Below are positions 24,601 to 33,663 of a DNA stretch of 64,000 nt, piece after piece. Both the position numbers and the translations under genes were made by a program. The stretch lies in the NCBI GenBank assembly GCA_963845975.1, contig CAWJUD010000002.1:310001-374000 (forward strand), given 5' to 3'. How positions within the stretch are numbered: the first letter of the stretch is position 1; every line of letters begins with the position of its first letter. The notes under the pieces were generated by a model. That model was given only the letters and a program-made list of their open reading frames with translations. It did no database searches and was not told the origin of the DNA. The DNA is from JBEKIK01 sp963845975. Lineage in GTDB: Bacteria; Planctomycetota; Planctomycetia; Pirellulales; Thermoguttaceae.

Positions 24601-26020
24601 TCACTACGGGAATCGTCAATAAACCCAGAGTTAAACTGGCCCAAATAATGCATCCTTGGCCAAACACCGGCTCTCCGGCGTCGATTAGTTCGGGGAAGAA
24701 CCAACGATCCAGTTGACCGCCCACAAGGTAAATGAAAAATCCCAAGCCGAATATTCCATAAACGATGGAGGGGATCCCGGCCAGATTATTCACCGCGATA
24801 CGAACAAGGCGGACTAGAAATCCATCCTTGGCGTATTCGCCCAAGTAGACGCCGGCCAGAACTCCCAAAGGAAAGCAGGCGGCCGCCATCAGGAAGACCA
24901 TCAGCACCGTGCCGAAGATGGCGGGAAACAGCCCGCCGTCCTGGTTCGACTCGCGGGGATCGGCGCTGAGCAATTCCCACGCTTTGGCAAAATAGTGCTC
25001 TATTTTTGCGCTTGAGCTCATCTGATTGGGGCAGTAAAAGCGGACAATATCCACAAGCGAAATCGCTTTTTCCCGACCCGTGGCATCCATAAAAACGGCT
25101 GCATTAGCGCGTACGGCCGACTCTCTTTTTTCGATTTCGGCGGAAAGCCGGTCGGATTCTCTTTTCAAGCGTTCTTCCTTGGCCTGAAGTTCAGCGAGTT
25201 GCTTGTCAAGTCGGGCGATTTCATCCGAGTTTTTGTCGTTTGCGGCGGCAAGAAGTTTTTTCCGCTGATAGTCGATCCGTAAAATTGCATACTTTACCTG
25301 GTTCTTCAGTTCATTGGCCAAAGCGGCCTGCTCGGCTTGCAGCGGCGCTACTTCCCGCGCAAACTCGTTGTTAGCCGATGCAATGGCCTCGGCAAGCGCG
25401 TGACTTGAAATGTTTTTATCTAGTCCCCTCTCCCGACCAACCTTCGGTCGGTGCCCGGAGAGGGTTAGGGTGAGGTCGGGTGCACGGCTATTGTCATTGA
25501 TGCCCTCACCCCCTGCGCCGCTCCCAATGGGAGAGGGGAGAAGGAGTTTTTGTAAGAAGCCGTAATAGTTCATGTTTGTAGTACGTTCGAGGACAAATAC
25601 ATCGTTTGGATATGTCGTCGCGCGAATTTTATTTGCCTCGATCCAGCGGAATGCGGGCCCGTCTTCCATGTTGCCGACCTTGAACTTGGCGCTTTCGACT
25701 CCGGTATCGGGGTTGACCTGGGTTTGTAGCTTCTCGCCGAGGATTTTTTTCCCGTCGGCCAGTTCGGCTTCGGCGACGGCATGCGGCCAGAATACGCCCA
25801 GGCCATTCCACAATACCACGCCCAGCAAGGTGAAGGTCAACAAGAGCGACAGCGCCAGGGCTGCGCCCGTTGCCCAAACCAGCGGCTCGCCTTGTCGCCA
25901 AAATCTACTCGAAGGCCTATCCGCGTTTAATAACGGCCGAAGCGTTTGCGGAGATGTTGGCGAACCAGGTCGGCCAGGGTGTTCAGCAGGAATGTCAGGA
26001 GAAACAGTAGTACGGCGCAT
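24383..26020 (-). CDS. pstA: Phosphate ABC transporter permease PstA, N-terminal part (frame-broken)
   Basis: Valid down to about 24577. TM1 (WATGAALALSLLLTFTLLGVVLW) is followed by an unusually long exported region of about 270 residues containing a coiled coil (AALANELKNQVKYAILRIDYQ..., ARLDKQLAELQAKEERLKRESDRLSAEIEKRES) and then the permease core with helices FLMAAACFPLGVLAGVYLG, IPSIVYGIFGLGFFIYLVGG and ASLTLGLLTIPVVIV. The large loop carries an in-frame insertion of a dispersed repeat (25422-25545). The start overlaps pstC by 94 bp, with no better start codon visible downstream. Confidence 0.82.
   Translation of the reverse strand: MRRTTVSPDIPAEHPGRPGSPTSPQTLRPLLNADRPSSRFWRQGEPLVWATGAALALSLLLTFTLLGVVLWNGLGVFWPHAVAEAELADGKKILGEKLQTQVNPDTGVESAKFKVGNMEDGPAFRWIEANKIRATTYPNDVFVLERTTNMNYYGFLQKLLLPSPIGSGAGGEGINDNSRAPDLTLTLSGHRPKVGRERGLDKNISSHALAEAIASANNEFAREVAPLQAEQAALANELKNQVKYAILRIDYQRKKLLAAANDKNSDEIARLDKQLAELQAKEERLKRESDRLSAEIEKRESAVRANAAVFMDATGREKAISLVDIVRFYCPNQMSSSAKIEHYFAKAWELLSADPRESNQDGGLFPAIFGTVLMVFLMAAACFPLGVLAGVYLGEYAKDGFLVRLVRIAVNNLAGIPSIVYGIFGLGFFIYLVGGQLDRWFFPELIDAGEPVFGQGCIIWASLTLGLLTIPVVIVSTEEALRDSPGDARRGLRLGVYEISNTRPRACARGLARHDDRFHPGYGPRGGRGGSADDNRRGKKRPPAF
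25422..25545. repeat. Dispersed CCCTCTCCC repeat inside pstA
   Basis: Two head-to-head modules lie here: GTCCCCTCTCCCGACC...GGAGAGGGTTAGGGTGAGG (25424-25478) and CCCTCACCCCCTGCGCCGC...GGGAGAGGGGAGAAGG (25503-25544). They are translated in frame as LPSPIGSGAGGEG...DLTLTLSGHRPKVGRERG. The same repeat family is found between genes at 18224, 29317, 50062 and 53208, and inside another gene at 54151. Confidence 0.75.
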
Positions 26021-28188
26021 AAAAACAAAACACGATATAGGGTCCCGCCCAGCGGGGCTTCTGTAATTTCCACGGCGATGTTCGCAGACAGGGTGCGAAA
26101 GCCGTTAAAAGGGCTGATATCCAGGATCGGCGTATTGCCGGTGGCCATCAGCACGATCATCGTTTCGCCGACCGCCCTGCCGAAGCCGATCATTACCGCG
26201 GCGAAGATTCCCGGGCTGGCCGAGGGCAAAATAATGCGCCACAACGTCTGCCAGCGGCTTGCACCCATCACCAGTGAAGCGGCCGTCAGATTGTGCGGGA
26301 CGTTCGATAACGCGTCTTCGGCGATGGAAAAAATGAGGGGAATAATCGCGAATCCCAAGCCGAAGGCCACTACCAGACTGTTAAGCGGATCGTAAGGCTT
26401 GTCCGTGATATTAAAAAGCCATTGTTTGAAGTCGCCTTGGAAGAGCCAGGCTTCCAAATGATGCGCCATCCAGGCGGCCAATATAATTCCGGAGATAATG
26501 ACCGGCGCCAGCACCAGGAACTCGTATCCATGTTCCAGGCGTTTGGCCCAATCGAATTTACGTATCCGGCTCCAAAAGATCATAAAAATCACGAACGTGA
26601 CGGGCAAGGTCAACATGCCGGCAAAAACGGCCATGAGCCATTGTCCCATCAACGGCGCCAACCAAAGAAGAATCAAAAACCCGATGACCACCGAGGGCAC
26701 GGCCGCCATGATCTCGACAACCGGCTTGATGGCGCGTTTGAATCGCGGCGTGGTAAAATGACTTACATAAATCGCACTTGGTATTGCTAGAGACACGGCA
26801 AAACACATGGCGTAAAGCGTCGATTTCAACGTGCCGAAAATGATTGGCACCAGGCTGAATTTCGGTTCATCGCCGGTGGTTTGCCATTTATAGGCGGGCT
26901 CGCTGTAGCCCTCGTAATGGACTTTGCCGAACAGCGTTCCCATACTGATCTCGGGATGCGGGCAGTCGATCTTCCAAACCAGGAGATGGTTTTGCTTATC
27001 AAGGCCGATCAAGGCGTTTCCACGGGGGGCGTAGCCGATCTTGGAAAGCGGTCCCGAATCCGCCAGGCTAAGCAAATGTCTTTCGCTCGTGGCGTAGTCC
27101 AAATTTACCGATCCTTCGCCGCCGAGGCTTATAAGCGATTTGTCGCGGATCGATGGGAGAATATCAATGACCGTTTGATCGTGTTTGGAAAGCCGGTGTA
27201 TCAGGCGAAGTTTCCGGGCAGTTGCATTGCGGATCTCAAACCACGTCGTAATTTCGCCCTTGGCGTCGCCGACGGCCAGCGATGCATCGCCAAAAACCAT
27301 TGCCAGCGAGGTTATGGCGCGATCGTCGCGAAAGGCGCGAACGACCTCTGAATATTCGATCCGGCCGTCGTTGCCAAGCTCCCAACGCGCTAAGCAGCCG
27401 TTTGTGGTGCCCGCATACAGCGTCTTGCCCGTTCGATCCATGGTCATGGCGCTAATCGGTCCGGGAATTCCGTCTTCGATCGTCAGCCGGCGGGTTTTAG
27501 TTTCTTTTTCACCCGACAGGTTTTCGGCGGCCGTTTTTTGTGTAATGGAAATCTTGTTATCCGGCAGCAGTTTGACGAACGTCGCCGTGCCTTCCTCGGA
27601 TCGGCGAGCCAAGGCTCTTTGCGGCGTGACATTTCCCTCCGGCGGCAGTTCAGCCCATGTATGAAGCTCGTGCTCGATGCTCCGCCGTCCAATCTCATCG
27701 AAATGAGGATTTAGTTTGACCTCGACCAACGAAATTGAACCGTCGGACCAAAGCAGCGAGTATAGGGAACAGGCAAATCTTTCCACAAAACTGAGCGTTT
27801 GGGCTTTAGATCCGTGCGCTGGAAGGGCCTTTTCGCTTCCTAATATCTTGTAATCGCGATTATCGCCGCTAAGATCGAAAAAAGTGAGATTTCCATTCTT
27901 TGCCAATATGTATGCCGTCAGCGAGTCGTTGCCTGCGGGCTGGCCCAGCTCGACAAAATCCACTCCCAGCGCCAACACGTCCTTTGCCGACAATCGGTCC
28001 GGTAAAGAGGTTTGCGATTTTACTTCTGCTTTTGCGCCCTGGAACAGCGGCAACGTCACGGAAACGATCAATAGCAAGATGGCAATCACACTGGCAATGA
28101 TTGTCATGCCGGCCAGAGTAATCACCCAACGGGCGATCCTATCATGCCGTTTTACCTTGCGGACCAGTGATTTGTTGATAGTATGCAC
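25927..28188 (-). CDS. pstC: Phosphate ABC transporter permease PstC with beta-propeller-like insert
   Basis: A 753-aa permease, more than twice the usual 300-340 aa. TM1 (WVITLAGMTIIASVIAILLLIVSVTLPLF) is followed by about 400 exported residues with WD-like repeats (GPISAMTMDRTGKTLYAGTT, AITSLAMVFGDASLAVGDA, LSKIGYAPRGNALIGLD), then the permease core (FSLVPIIFGTLKSTLYAMCFAVSLAIPSAIYVS, IMAAVPSVVIGFLILLWLAP, NLTAASLVMGASRWQTLWRIILPSASPGI). Such long PstC forms are known in some other bacteria. It follows pstS and precedes pstA in the operon. Confidence 0.92.
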   Translation of the reverse strand: MHTINKSLVRKVKRHDRIARWVITLAGMTIIASVIAILLLIVSVTLPLFQGAKAEVKSQTSLPDRLSAKDVLALGVDFVELGQPAGNDSLTAYILAKNGNLTFFDLSGDNRDYKILGSEKALPAHGSKAQTLSFVERFACSLYSLLWSDGSISLVEVKLNPHFDEIGRRSIEHELHTWAELPPEGNVTPQRALARRSEEGTATFVKLLPDNKISITQKTAAENLSGEKETKTRRLTIEDGIPGPISAMTMDRTGKTLYAGTTNGCLARWELGNDGRIEYSEVVRAFRDDRAITSLAMVFGDASLAVGDAKGEITTWFEIRNATARKLRLIHRLSKHDQTVIDILPSIRDKSLISLGGEGSVNLDYATSERHLLSLADSGPLSKIGYAPRGNALIGLDKQNHLLVWKIDCPHPEISMGTLFGKVHYEGYSEPAYKWQTTGDEPKFSLVPIIFGTLKSTLYAMCFAVSLAIPSAIYVSHFTTPRFKRAIKPVVEIMAAVPSVVIGFLILLWLAPLMGQWLMAVFAGMLTLPVTFVIFMIFWSRIRKFDWAKRLEHGYEFLVLAPVIISGIILAAWMAHHLEAWLFQGDFKQWLFNITDKPYDPLNSLVVAFGLGFAIIPLIFSIAEDALSNVPHNLTAASLVMGASRWQTLWRIILPSASPGIFAAVMIGFGRAVGETMIVLMATGNTPILDISPFNGFRTLSANIAVEITEAPLGGTLYRVLFLCAVLLFLLTFLLNTLADLVRQHLRKRFGRY

Positions 28189-28288
28189 GCCAGTCTATTA
28201 TTTGAGACTTCTACTTGATCCGCCGGTCGCTATGTCCGATGGGCACGGCGGATGGTCGTAGTTTTGAAATTGCATGAAGCGGCGCGAA

Positions 28289-29269
28289 TTATCGCTCAAG
28301 GACTTTTAGTTGCTCCTCGATCAGTTTGACCGGCAAAGGGCCGAAACCGTCCTTGACGACAATCTCTTGCCCTTCTTTGGAAAGAACAAATTTCAAGAAT
28401 TCCCTCACGTGGGGCGGCAGCAGTTGGTTGGGCCTCTTGGCCACGTAAATGTACAAGGCTCGACCCAATGGATACTTGCCTGCCAACGCGTTTTCAAATG
28501 TCGGTTCCACCAAAGGCGAATCGGCTTTTTTTGCCAAGGGTAAGGCGCGGACATCGGCGGTTTTGTATCCGATGCCTGAATAGCCGATGGCCCCCTTGTC
28601 GTTTGCCACGCCATTGACGACGGCGGCCGAGCCGGGTTGTTCTTTCACCGTATCTTTGAAATCGCCCTTTAAGAGCGCGTGTTCTTTGAAAAAGGCATAC
28701 GTGCCGCTCACGGAATTTCGGCCATAAAGGCTGATCGGCAAATTTTGCCATGATTCCGTAAGCCCGACTTGCCCCCATTTTGTGATCTCCGCATTTCCAC
28801 TTTTACGGGTTTGTGAAAAGATGCCGTCGGCTTGTTGAAGGGTAAGGCCCTTTATCGGATTGTCCTTGTGGACAAATACCGCAAGGCAATCCAGCGCCAC
28901 GCTGATCCGCGCGGGCTTAAAACCATGTTTCTTTTCAAAGGCCTCTAGTTCGGCATCCGTCATCGCCCGGGACATTGGTCCGAGTTGCGCCGCGCCTTCG
29001 GTCAGCGCGGGCGGAGCGGTTGCCGAACCCTCGCCCTTCGTCTGGACTTTGACGTTGGGATATATCTTTTGAAATGCCTCGGCCCAATACGTCATCAAGT
29101 TGTTCAAAGTATCCGACCCGATACTGTTCAGAGTGCCGGAAATGCCCGAGACTTTATCATACGGCTTTAATGCGGGATCGATGTGGATATCGGCTCCCCG
29201 TAAGTCGGCGGGATTAGTCAATGTCAAAGCGGAAATTATCGCGATGTGAACAAACATGAGTCGAAGCAT
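28289..29269 (-). CDS. pstS: Phosphate-binding protein PstS
   Basis: A 326-aa exported solute-binding protein: signal peptide (LMFVHIAIISALTLTNPADLRG), SGTLNSIGSDTLNNLMTYWAEAFQKIYP near the N-terminus, GEGSATAPPALTEGAAQLGPMSR for phosphate contacts, and ISLYGRNSVSGTYAFFKEHAL in the second lobe. The start at 29269 has an ideal AAAGGAGGAAAAG. It is the first gene of the pstS-pstC-pstA-pstB-phoB-phoR operon. No clear lipobox is present, so it may be periplasmic rather than lipidated. No PHO box could be identified with confidence upstream. Confidence 0.93.
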   Translation of the reverse strand: MLRLMFVHIAIISALTLTNPADLRGADIHIDPALKPYDKVSGISGTLNSIGSDTLNNLMTYWAEAFQKIYPNVKVQTKGEGSATAPPALTEGAAQLGPMSRAMTDAELEAFEKKHGFKPARISVALDCLAVFVHKDNPIKGLTLQQADGIFSQTRKSGNAEITKWGQVGLTESWQNLPISLYGRNSVSGTYAFFKEHALLKGDFKDTVKEQPGSAAVVNGVANDKGAIGYSGIGYKTADVRALPLAKKADSPLVEPTFENALAGKYPLGRALYIYVAKRPNQLLPPHVREFLKFVLSKEGQEIVVKDGFGPLPVKLIEEQLKVLER

Positions 29270-29316
29270 CTTTTCCTCCTTTTAAAAAAATGCCTGATTT
29301 GCGGCGCAAATGATCT

Positions 29317-29460
29317 TAGTACCTATCCCATAAGTCCCCTCTCCGGGCACCGACCGAAGGTTGGTCGGGAGAGGGCTAGGGTGAGGGCGGAATTGCTGAT
29401 GCTTATTGTCATGTAATTTGTTACTCACAAGAAATTTAAAGGTTTTTGGATAGGCTCTTA
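29317..29460. repeat. MITE-like repeat, copy 2
   Basis: Begins TAGTACCTATCCCATAAGTCCCC and ends TTTTGGATAGGCTCTTA, the same inverted ends as copy 1 at 18224-18347. The internal stem differs (GGGCACCGACCGAAGGTTGGTCGGGAG), which suggests the ends define the unit and the centre varies. Confidence 0.6.
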
Positions 29461-29773
29461 ATATGCGACTTGTTCCCTAAAGAATAATATTCAGGAGTTG
29501 TTAGGGGAGTGTGATCTAAATGTTAGCATTTGGTTATAAACATTCATCTCCATGGATTTATCCGGGATTGGCCGAAGTTCAGGCCGTTAGTGGACCGTCA
29601 TGATTAAAAATTCGGGCGCCACGGTTGGCTTGTCCAACCGTGTCTCCCGCACTGCTGGACAAGCCGGGCACAGACGGGCGCCATGCCTTGCATGGTCGTT
29701 TGGTCGTGGCACGCAACCCGAAAAATTAGCCGTGACGCAATACTAAGTGGAACTGCATTAATAGTTATGCCAT

Positions 29774-29836
29774 GTCATTCTGAGCGCAGCGAAGAATCTA
29801 GCGGTTAATTGAGATCCTTCGCTGCGCTCAGGATGA
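29774..29836. repeat. Palindromic repeat GAGCGCAGCGAAG type
   Basis: GTCATTCTGAGCGCAGCGAAG pairs with CTTCGCTGCGCTCAGGATGAC in a long imperfect stem. The right arm recurs at 39269-39290 with a second partial copy directly after it. This sequence family is widespread in bacterial genomes. Confidence 0.6.
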
Positions 29837-29891
29837 CTGTACCAAGCTCAAGTTATCATACGGTTCTACTTAGTCTCTGACCTTCCTCTCT

Positions 29892-30884
29892 TTATAACCC
29901 TGGCGCTTTGCCGTGCGTGATCGCGGTATCTGTTTTGGCATCCCCGCCGATGCCTTTTAGATGGCGGTCGAAAAAGGCGTTTACCATTTCGGCGATATCG
30001 CGCCCGCCGAAGCCGGGGCCGTGGCCGGCGCCTTCGATTATGTGCAGGCGGACGCTTACGCCGGCTTTTTTCAATGCCTCGAAGAGCAACTGGCTTTGAT
30101 TATACGGGACAAGCGGATCCAGGTCGCCGTGGACGATTAGAAACGGGGCGGAGGCGGGCGTGACGTACGCGATCGGATTTGCCCGAACCGCCTTGTCCTT
30201 GTTCTCCTGGATGGGGCCGCCGATCAGGAGCGACTCGGGCGAGGAAGGCGGGTCGTGTTTCATGGGGGCGCCCGGCAGCATGTGGGCTTGCATTTGCAGG
30301 AAGTCGGTCGGGCCGTAATAGTCGCACACGGCCTGCACGCGGCTGGAAAATTCAAGATTATCGCCTTTGTTGAATTCCTTTGCGTCGCCGGTAGTGCCCA
30401 GGAGCGCGACCAGGTGCCCGCCCGCGGAATTTCCCCAGGCCCCGAAATGCTCGGCGTCCAGGCCGTATTGCCCGGCGTGGGCGCGGAGCCAGCGCACGGC
30501 CGCCTTGCAGTCCTCGATTTGTGCGGGGAAGATGGCCTCGTTGCTGAGCCGGTAATTGATGCTGGCCACGGCATAGCCGCGCTGGAGCATGCGCCGCGCC
30601 GGGCAATCGGCCTTATCGCCCCCGGACCAGGCCCCGCCGTGTATCCAGATAATCAACGGCAGGGGATGCTGCGACTTTTCCGGCAGATATAGATCGAGCA
30701 GCAGACTTTTATCGCCGGCCCGGGCATATTCAAGATCGCGATATACTTTCACACCCGGCAATTCCATGCCGGCGGGATTTCCAGCCTGCCCGGCGGAGGT
30801 TGAAGGCTGCTGTGCCCCAAGCGGCGGTGATCCAATGATGAAAACAAGTAAAATGCCCAAAAAAACAAGGACATTGAATTTCAT
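29892..30884 (-). CDS. Secreted alpha/beta hydrolase (esterase-like)
   Basis: A 330-aa exported hydrolase. Signal peptide VLVFLGILLVFIIGSPPLGA, then the BD-FAE/HSL-like fold: oxyanion motif IIWIHGGAWSGGDK, nucleophile Ser in WGNSAGGHLVALLG, acid in LIVHGDLDPLVP and catalytic His in IEGAGHGPGF. The fold entry YRDLEYARAGDKSLLLDLYLP is typical of planctomycete carboxylesterases acting on acylated glycans. Substrate cannot be told. Stands alone on the minus strand with repeats on its 3' side. Confidence 0.9.
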   Translation of the reverse strand: MKFNVLVFLGILLVFIIGSPPLGAQQPSTSAGQAGNPAGMELPGVKVYRDLEYARAGDKSLLLDLYLPEKSQHPLPLIIWIHGGAWSGGDKADCPARRMLQRGYAVASINYRLSNEAIFPAQIEDCKAAVRWLRAHAGQYGLDAEHFGAWGNSAGGHLVALLGTTGDAKEFNKGDNLEFSSRVQAVCDYYGPTDFLQMQAHMLPGAPMKHDPPSSPESLLIGGPIQENKDKAVRANPIAYVTPASAPFLIVHGDLDPLVPYNQSQLLFEALKKAGVSVRLHIIEGAGHGPGFGGRDIAEMVNAFFDRHLKGIGGDAKTDTAITHGKAPGL

Positions 30885-30978
30885 ATTTTCCTCAACATTC
30901 AGGCTTATGGTTAAAGTAATAAGTGGGTAATAAAGCGTGTAGTAGGAGACTGGCGGTGCGAAACCGCAAGCGGCTGTA

Positions 30979-32337
30979 TTATCCGCCCATTTGCATAATT
31001 ACTTCAATCGCTTCATAGGTGGCGGCGATGGCAAGCAAGATGAACACAATAATATTCCCCTTGAGATTCATCAAAACGGCCCGTGCGTACCGCGTACCTG
31101 CATTTTCTCCTTCCCTCGGGCTGAAAAGATAGATCGGCACGAGCAGGGCGAAAAAGGCGGCGAGGATATAGCCTTCGCCTTCCAAGAGCAGCGTGCCGGA
31201 ATGGAAAATCATGCCCCAGGCAAGAGACATATATGACGGCGCCAGCGCTATGCCCCACACTGTTGCGCGAAACACCGCCATCAACACGCCTATACCCGGC
31301 ACGATAACCGAGGGCAAGGTAATTACCAGCAACGAGCCGGCAAAGAAATTGATCAACAGCGTGACAACTGCCGCCAGGGCGATGTTCCGGCTTTCATAGG
31401 CCGTACCTGCCACTCCGAGTATTCCCGATTTATTCTCGATTTGTCCGTTTATCGCGGCGAGCAAAAAATCCTGCAACAGGGGCGCTTCGGATATCACCAG
31501 CATGCCAATCAGGAAAAGGCCGAAATAAACGGCGTGCATCAGGCTGAACAATTTCCAATGCCGGCTGATCTCGGCCAGAGGTTCTCCGATCCAGGCGTTT
31601 GTTATCCGGGCTGCGGCAAACAAGTAAATCCGGATGAGGAAGCCCGATCCGCCCGACAAAAACAGCAATACTCCCAGTGCATAATTGTAGTATGCGGCTT
31701 TATTCATACGCTGCGAAGCGGTAATGGCCGTAAGTTCCTTGCGGGGAAACTGTTTATTAACATCTTCAATCTTTTTCAAATCATCCGAGGAAATCAGATA
31801 ACCGCCGGACAATGTTTTTCCATTTTTCTCCAGCATATTTCGCATGGCCGGATCGTCGGCGGCATAACAAGCGTCCAGGTGCAGGGAATCGGTTTTTTTC
31901 AGCACGCCGACTACCTTCAAAGTCTCATCGCCGACCATAATCCGGTCTCGGCTGGATGTGTGCGGATCGGCAAGCACTTCCTTGGTTCCCGGCTCGGGCA
32001 GCCTGCCCGACTCCAGCATGTTTTCGGCGAATCGCTGCTTAAAATCCGGGAAAAGGATCAGCATTTGCTGGTGGTTGCGCGAGAATGACTTGCCTAGTTC
32101 CGAGTCTATTCCGCTGAATCCCTTGGCCAGGGTTTCAACCATCTCATCGGCCGGCAAAAAATAGACTAAAACCGGCGATCCCATGTCCGCCTTTGCCCCG
32201 GGCCGTTTGGCAACGTAAAGAACATGCCGGTTGCCGCCCGATCCCAAGCTGTTTTGTGCCTGGCGATAAGAAAACACCATCAACGCCATCCCGCCGACGG
32301 CGGCCGCCAACCAAATAAACGACCATATTCGGGCCAT
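30979..32337 (-). CDS. SpoIIM-like polytopic membrane protein with MacB-like exported domain
   Basis: A 452-aa protein. After TM1 (IWLAAAVGGMALMVFSY) comes an exported domain of about 190 residues resembling the periplasmic core of MacB-type permeases (RFAENMLESGRLPEPGTKEVLADPHTSS, MVGDETLKVVGVLKKTDSL). The C-terminal half has five or six helices with features of the stage II sporulation protein M family: MHAVYFGLFLIGMLVIS, INFFAGSLLVITLPSVIVPGIGVLMAVF and FHSGTLLLEGEGYILAAFFALL. Start at 32337 with AAGGAGCATTCTC. Its role is unknown; SpoIIM-like proteins act in envelope remodelling or transport. Confidence 0.65.
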   Translation of the reverse strand: MARIWSFIWLAAAVGGMALMVFSYRQAQNSLGSGGNRHVLYVAKRPGAKADMGSPVLVYFLPADEMVETLAKGFSGIDSELGKSFSRNHQQMLILFPDFKQRFAENMLESGRLPEPGTKEVLADPHTSSRDRIMVGDETLKVVGVLKKTDSLHLDACYAADDPAMRNMLEKNGKTLSGGYLISSDDLKKIEDVNKQFPRKELTAITASQRMNKAAYYNYALGVLLFLSGGSGFLIRIYLFAAARITNAWIGEPLAEISRHWKLFSLMHAVYFGLFLIGMLVISEAPLLQDFLLAAINGQIENKSGILGVAGTAYESRNIALAAVVTLLINFFAGSLLVITLPSVIVPGIGVLMAVFRATVWGIALAPSYMSLAWGMIFHSGTLLLEGEGYILAAFFALLVPIYLFSPREGENAGTRYARAVLMNLKGNIIVFILLAIAATYEAIEVIMQMGG

Positions 32338-32439
32338 GAGAATGCTCCTTGTATTACTGGTTTTGGGTTTTCAAACCGCAATCGGCCAACCGACCATGCT
32401 CCGCATGGTGCTGGTTGGCGCCCGTCGCGGCTTTACGAA

Positions 32440-33498
32440 TTATTTTTTTTCGGCTTTGGCGAAATCGTAGATAAAAATTCCGTAGCCCACGCCTGCCTGG
32501 TCTTTGGATTTGGCCATTTGGAAGGCCATGTACCGGCCGTCGTCGCTTACTACCGGGTTCGATGCCTTGTAGCCCGGATAGTCGGAGAAGTATGTCATCC
32601 GCTGCATTTGGCCGCTGCCGTCGAGTTTCAGTTTCCACAGGTCGACATAGTTCGAGCCTTTGTGGTTCTGGCGGTCCGACTCCACGCAGGTGTATTGGCC
32701 GTCGGGAAAGACGCCTTCGGGTTCGTCGTATTGGCCGGGCGCGTTCGAGTAGTTGACAACCTTTGTTGTCCCCAGGCCGATGCCGCAAACTTCCGTGCCC
32801 TGGTATCCGTAGGCGGTGAAAATGAGTTCCCCTTCCTCGGGCGGGCGGAAGTTCTGCGGCTCCAGCGTGCATTTAAAGGGCAGATCGCGACTTTCGATAA
32901 TGATCTTCTGATTGACCAGTTTCGGCGTGCCGTTTTCATAAACGATGTCGGCTTCCTGGATCCGCGACTGGCCTTTTGCCAGTTCGTCCGGGTATTGCTC
33001 GGCGACGTGGGCCCAGGCGATGTGCATCCGCTTGCGCGAAACGGCCGGGCCTTCGCTGCACTTGGTGCCCAGCGGTACGGGCGGCCTGGTCAGGCTTTTG
33101 TCGAGCACGTAAAGATAACACTGCACGCGGCTTGTGTGCGGATTTTTCGGATCAAACTCTTCAGGGCCGGAAAGCAGGATGTCGCCGTTGGCCAGGTACA
33201 ACGCCCGGGTGTAACCGTGGTGGTAATAATGATGCGTCAGCGGGCGGATGATCTTGGTTGCAAGGTCGATTTCGTAAACGTCGCCGTATGTTTTGGCGAG
33301 GAAGAGGATTTTTTTCCCGTCCAGCGACCAGTCGGCCCGTTCGCCGAACCAGGTCAGGCGGGTGATGCAGGGGGGCAATTCATCGGCGGGAGATTTGCCG
33401 GCTTTAGACGAATCGTCCGATTCGGCTGCGTAAAGTGCGGCGGCAAAAAGCAACAATCCTGGCCAGCAGGTTTTGCAAAGGAATTTAGCGAGTTTCAT
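32440..33498 (-). CDS. Secreted TolB/PD40-like beta-propeller protein
   Basis: A 352-aa exported protein: signal peptide (LCKTCWPGLLLFAAALYAAE) and a propeller with blades starting ADWSLDGKKILFLAK, GYTRALYLANGDILLSG, EGPAVSRKRMHIAWAHV and NPVVSDDGRYMAFQMAK, the WSPDGxxIxF pattern of WD40-like PD40 repeats. The ATG at 33498 begins the signal sequence. No catalytic residues are visible; similar proteins bind ligands or partner with peptidases. Same strand as the SpoIIM-like gene 100 bp downstream. Confidence 0.8.
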   Translation of the reverse strand: MKLAKFLCKTCWPGLLLFAAALYAAESDDSSKAGKSPADELPPCITRLTWFGERADWSLDGKKILFLAKTYGDVYEIDLATKIIRPLTHHYYHHGYTRALYLANGDILLSGPEEFDPKNPHTSRVQCYLYVLDKSLTRPPVPLGTKCSEGPAVSRKRMHIAWAHVAEQYPDELAKGQSRIQEADIVYENGTPKLVNQKIIIESRDLPFKCTLEPQNFRPPEEGELIFTAYGYQGTEVCGIGLGTTKVVNYSNAPGQYDEPEGVFPDGQYTCVESDRQNHKGSNYVDLWKLKLDGSGQMQRMTYFSDYPGYKASNPVVSDDGRYMAFQMAKSKDQAGVGYGIFIYDFAKAEKK

Positions 33499-33587
33499 GG
33501 GTGTTCCTTTCCGGAAATATTGGGTGCGAAACCGCAAGGGGCATCATTAAAGTTTTTTTAGTTATCAGTGGATGGTGGGCAGTGAGT

Positions 33588-33609
33588 GGTGGGCAGTAAA
33601 CTGCCCACC
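33588..33609. repeat. Palindrome GGTGGGCAGT type
   Basis: GGTGGGCAGT and ACTGCCCACC flank AA. It belongs to a set of hairpins in this window whose loop-proximal bases are always AGT/ACT (16728, 34471, 39244, 51488, 52180). Confidence 0.55.
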
Positions 33610-33663
33610 CCAGATTGTACCTGTTCGTTGTTTTAAATTCCCTTTCTTCATGCTTCATCCGTA

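Larger units (their letters stand above)
29270..29891. other. Repeat-filled intergenic region upstream of pstS
   Basis: Contains the MITE-like repeat copy 2 (29317-29460), a pair of hairpins around 29620-29680 built on GGCTTGTCCAACCGT and CTGCTGGACAAGCC, and the GAGCGCAGCGAAG hairpin at 29774-29836. No gene is recognised. The pstS promoter must lie in or near the repeat. Confidence 0.55.

Noticed and set aside
29270..29560. PHO box upstream of pstS
   Set aside because: CTAACATTTAGATC-like words occur but no repeated 7-bp pattern that fits a known PhoB site.
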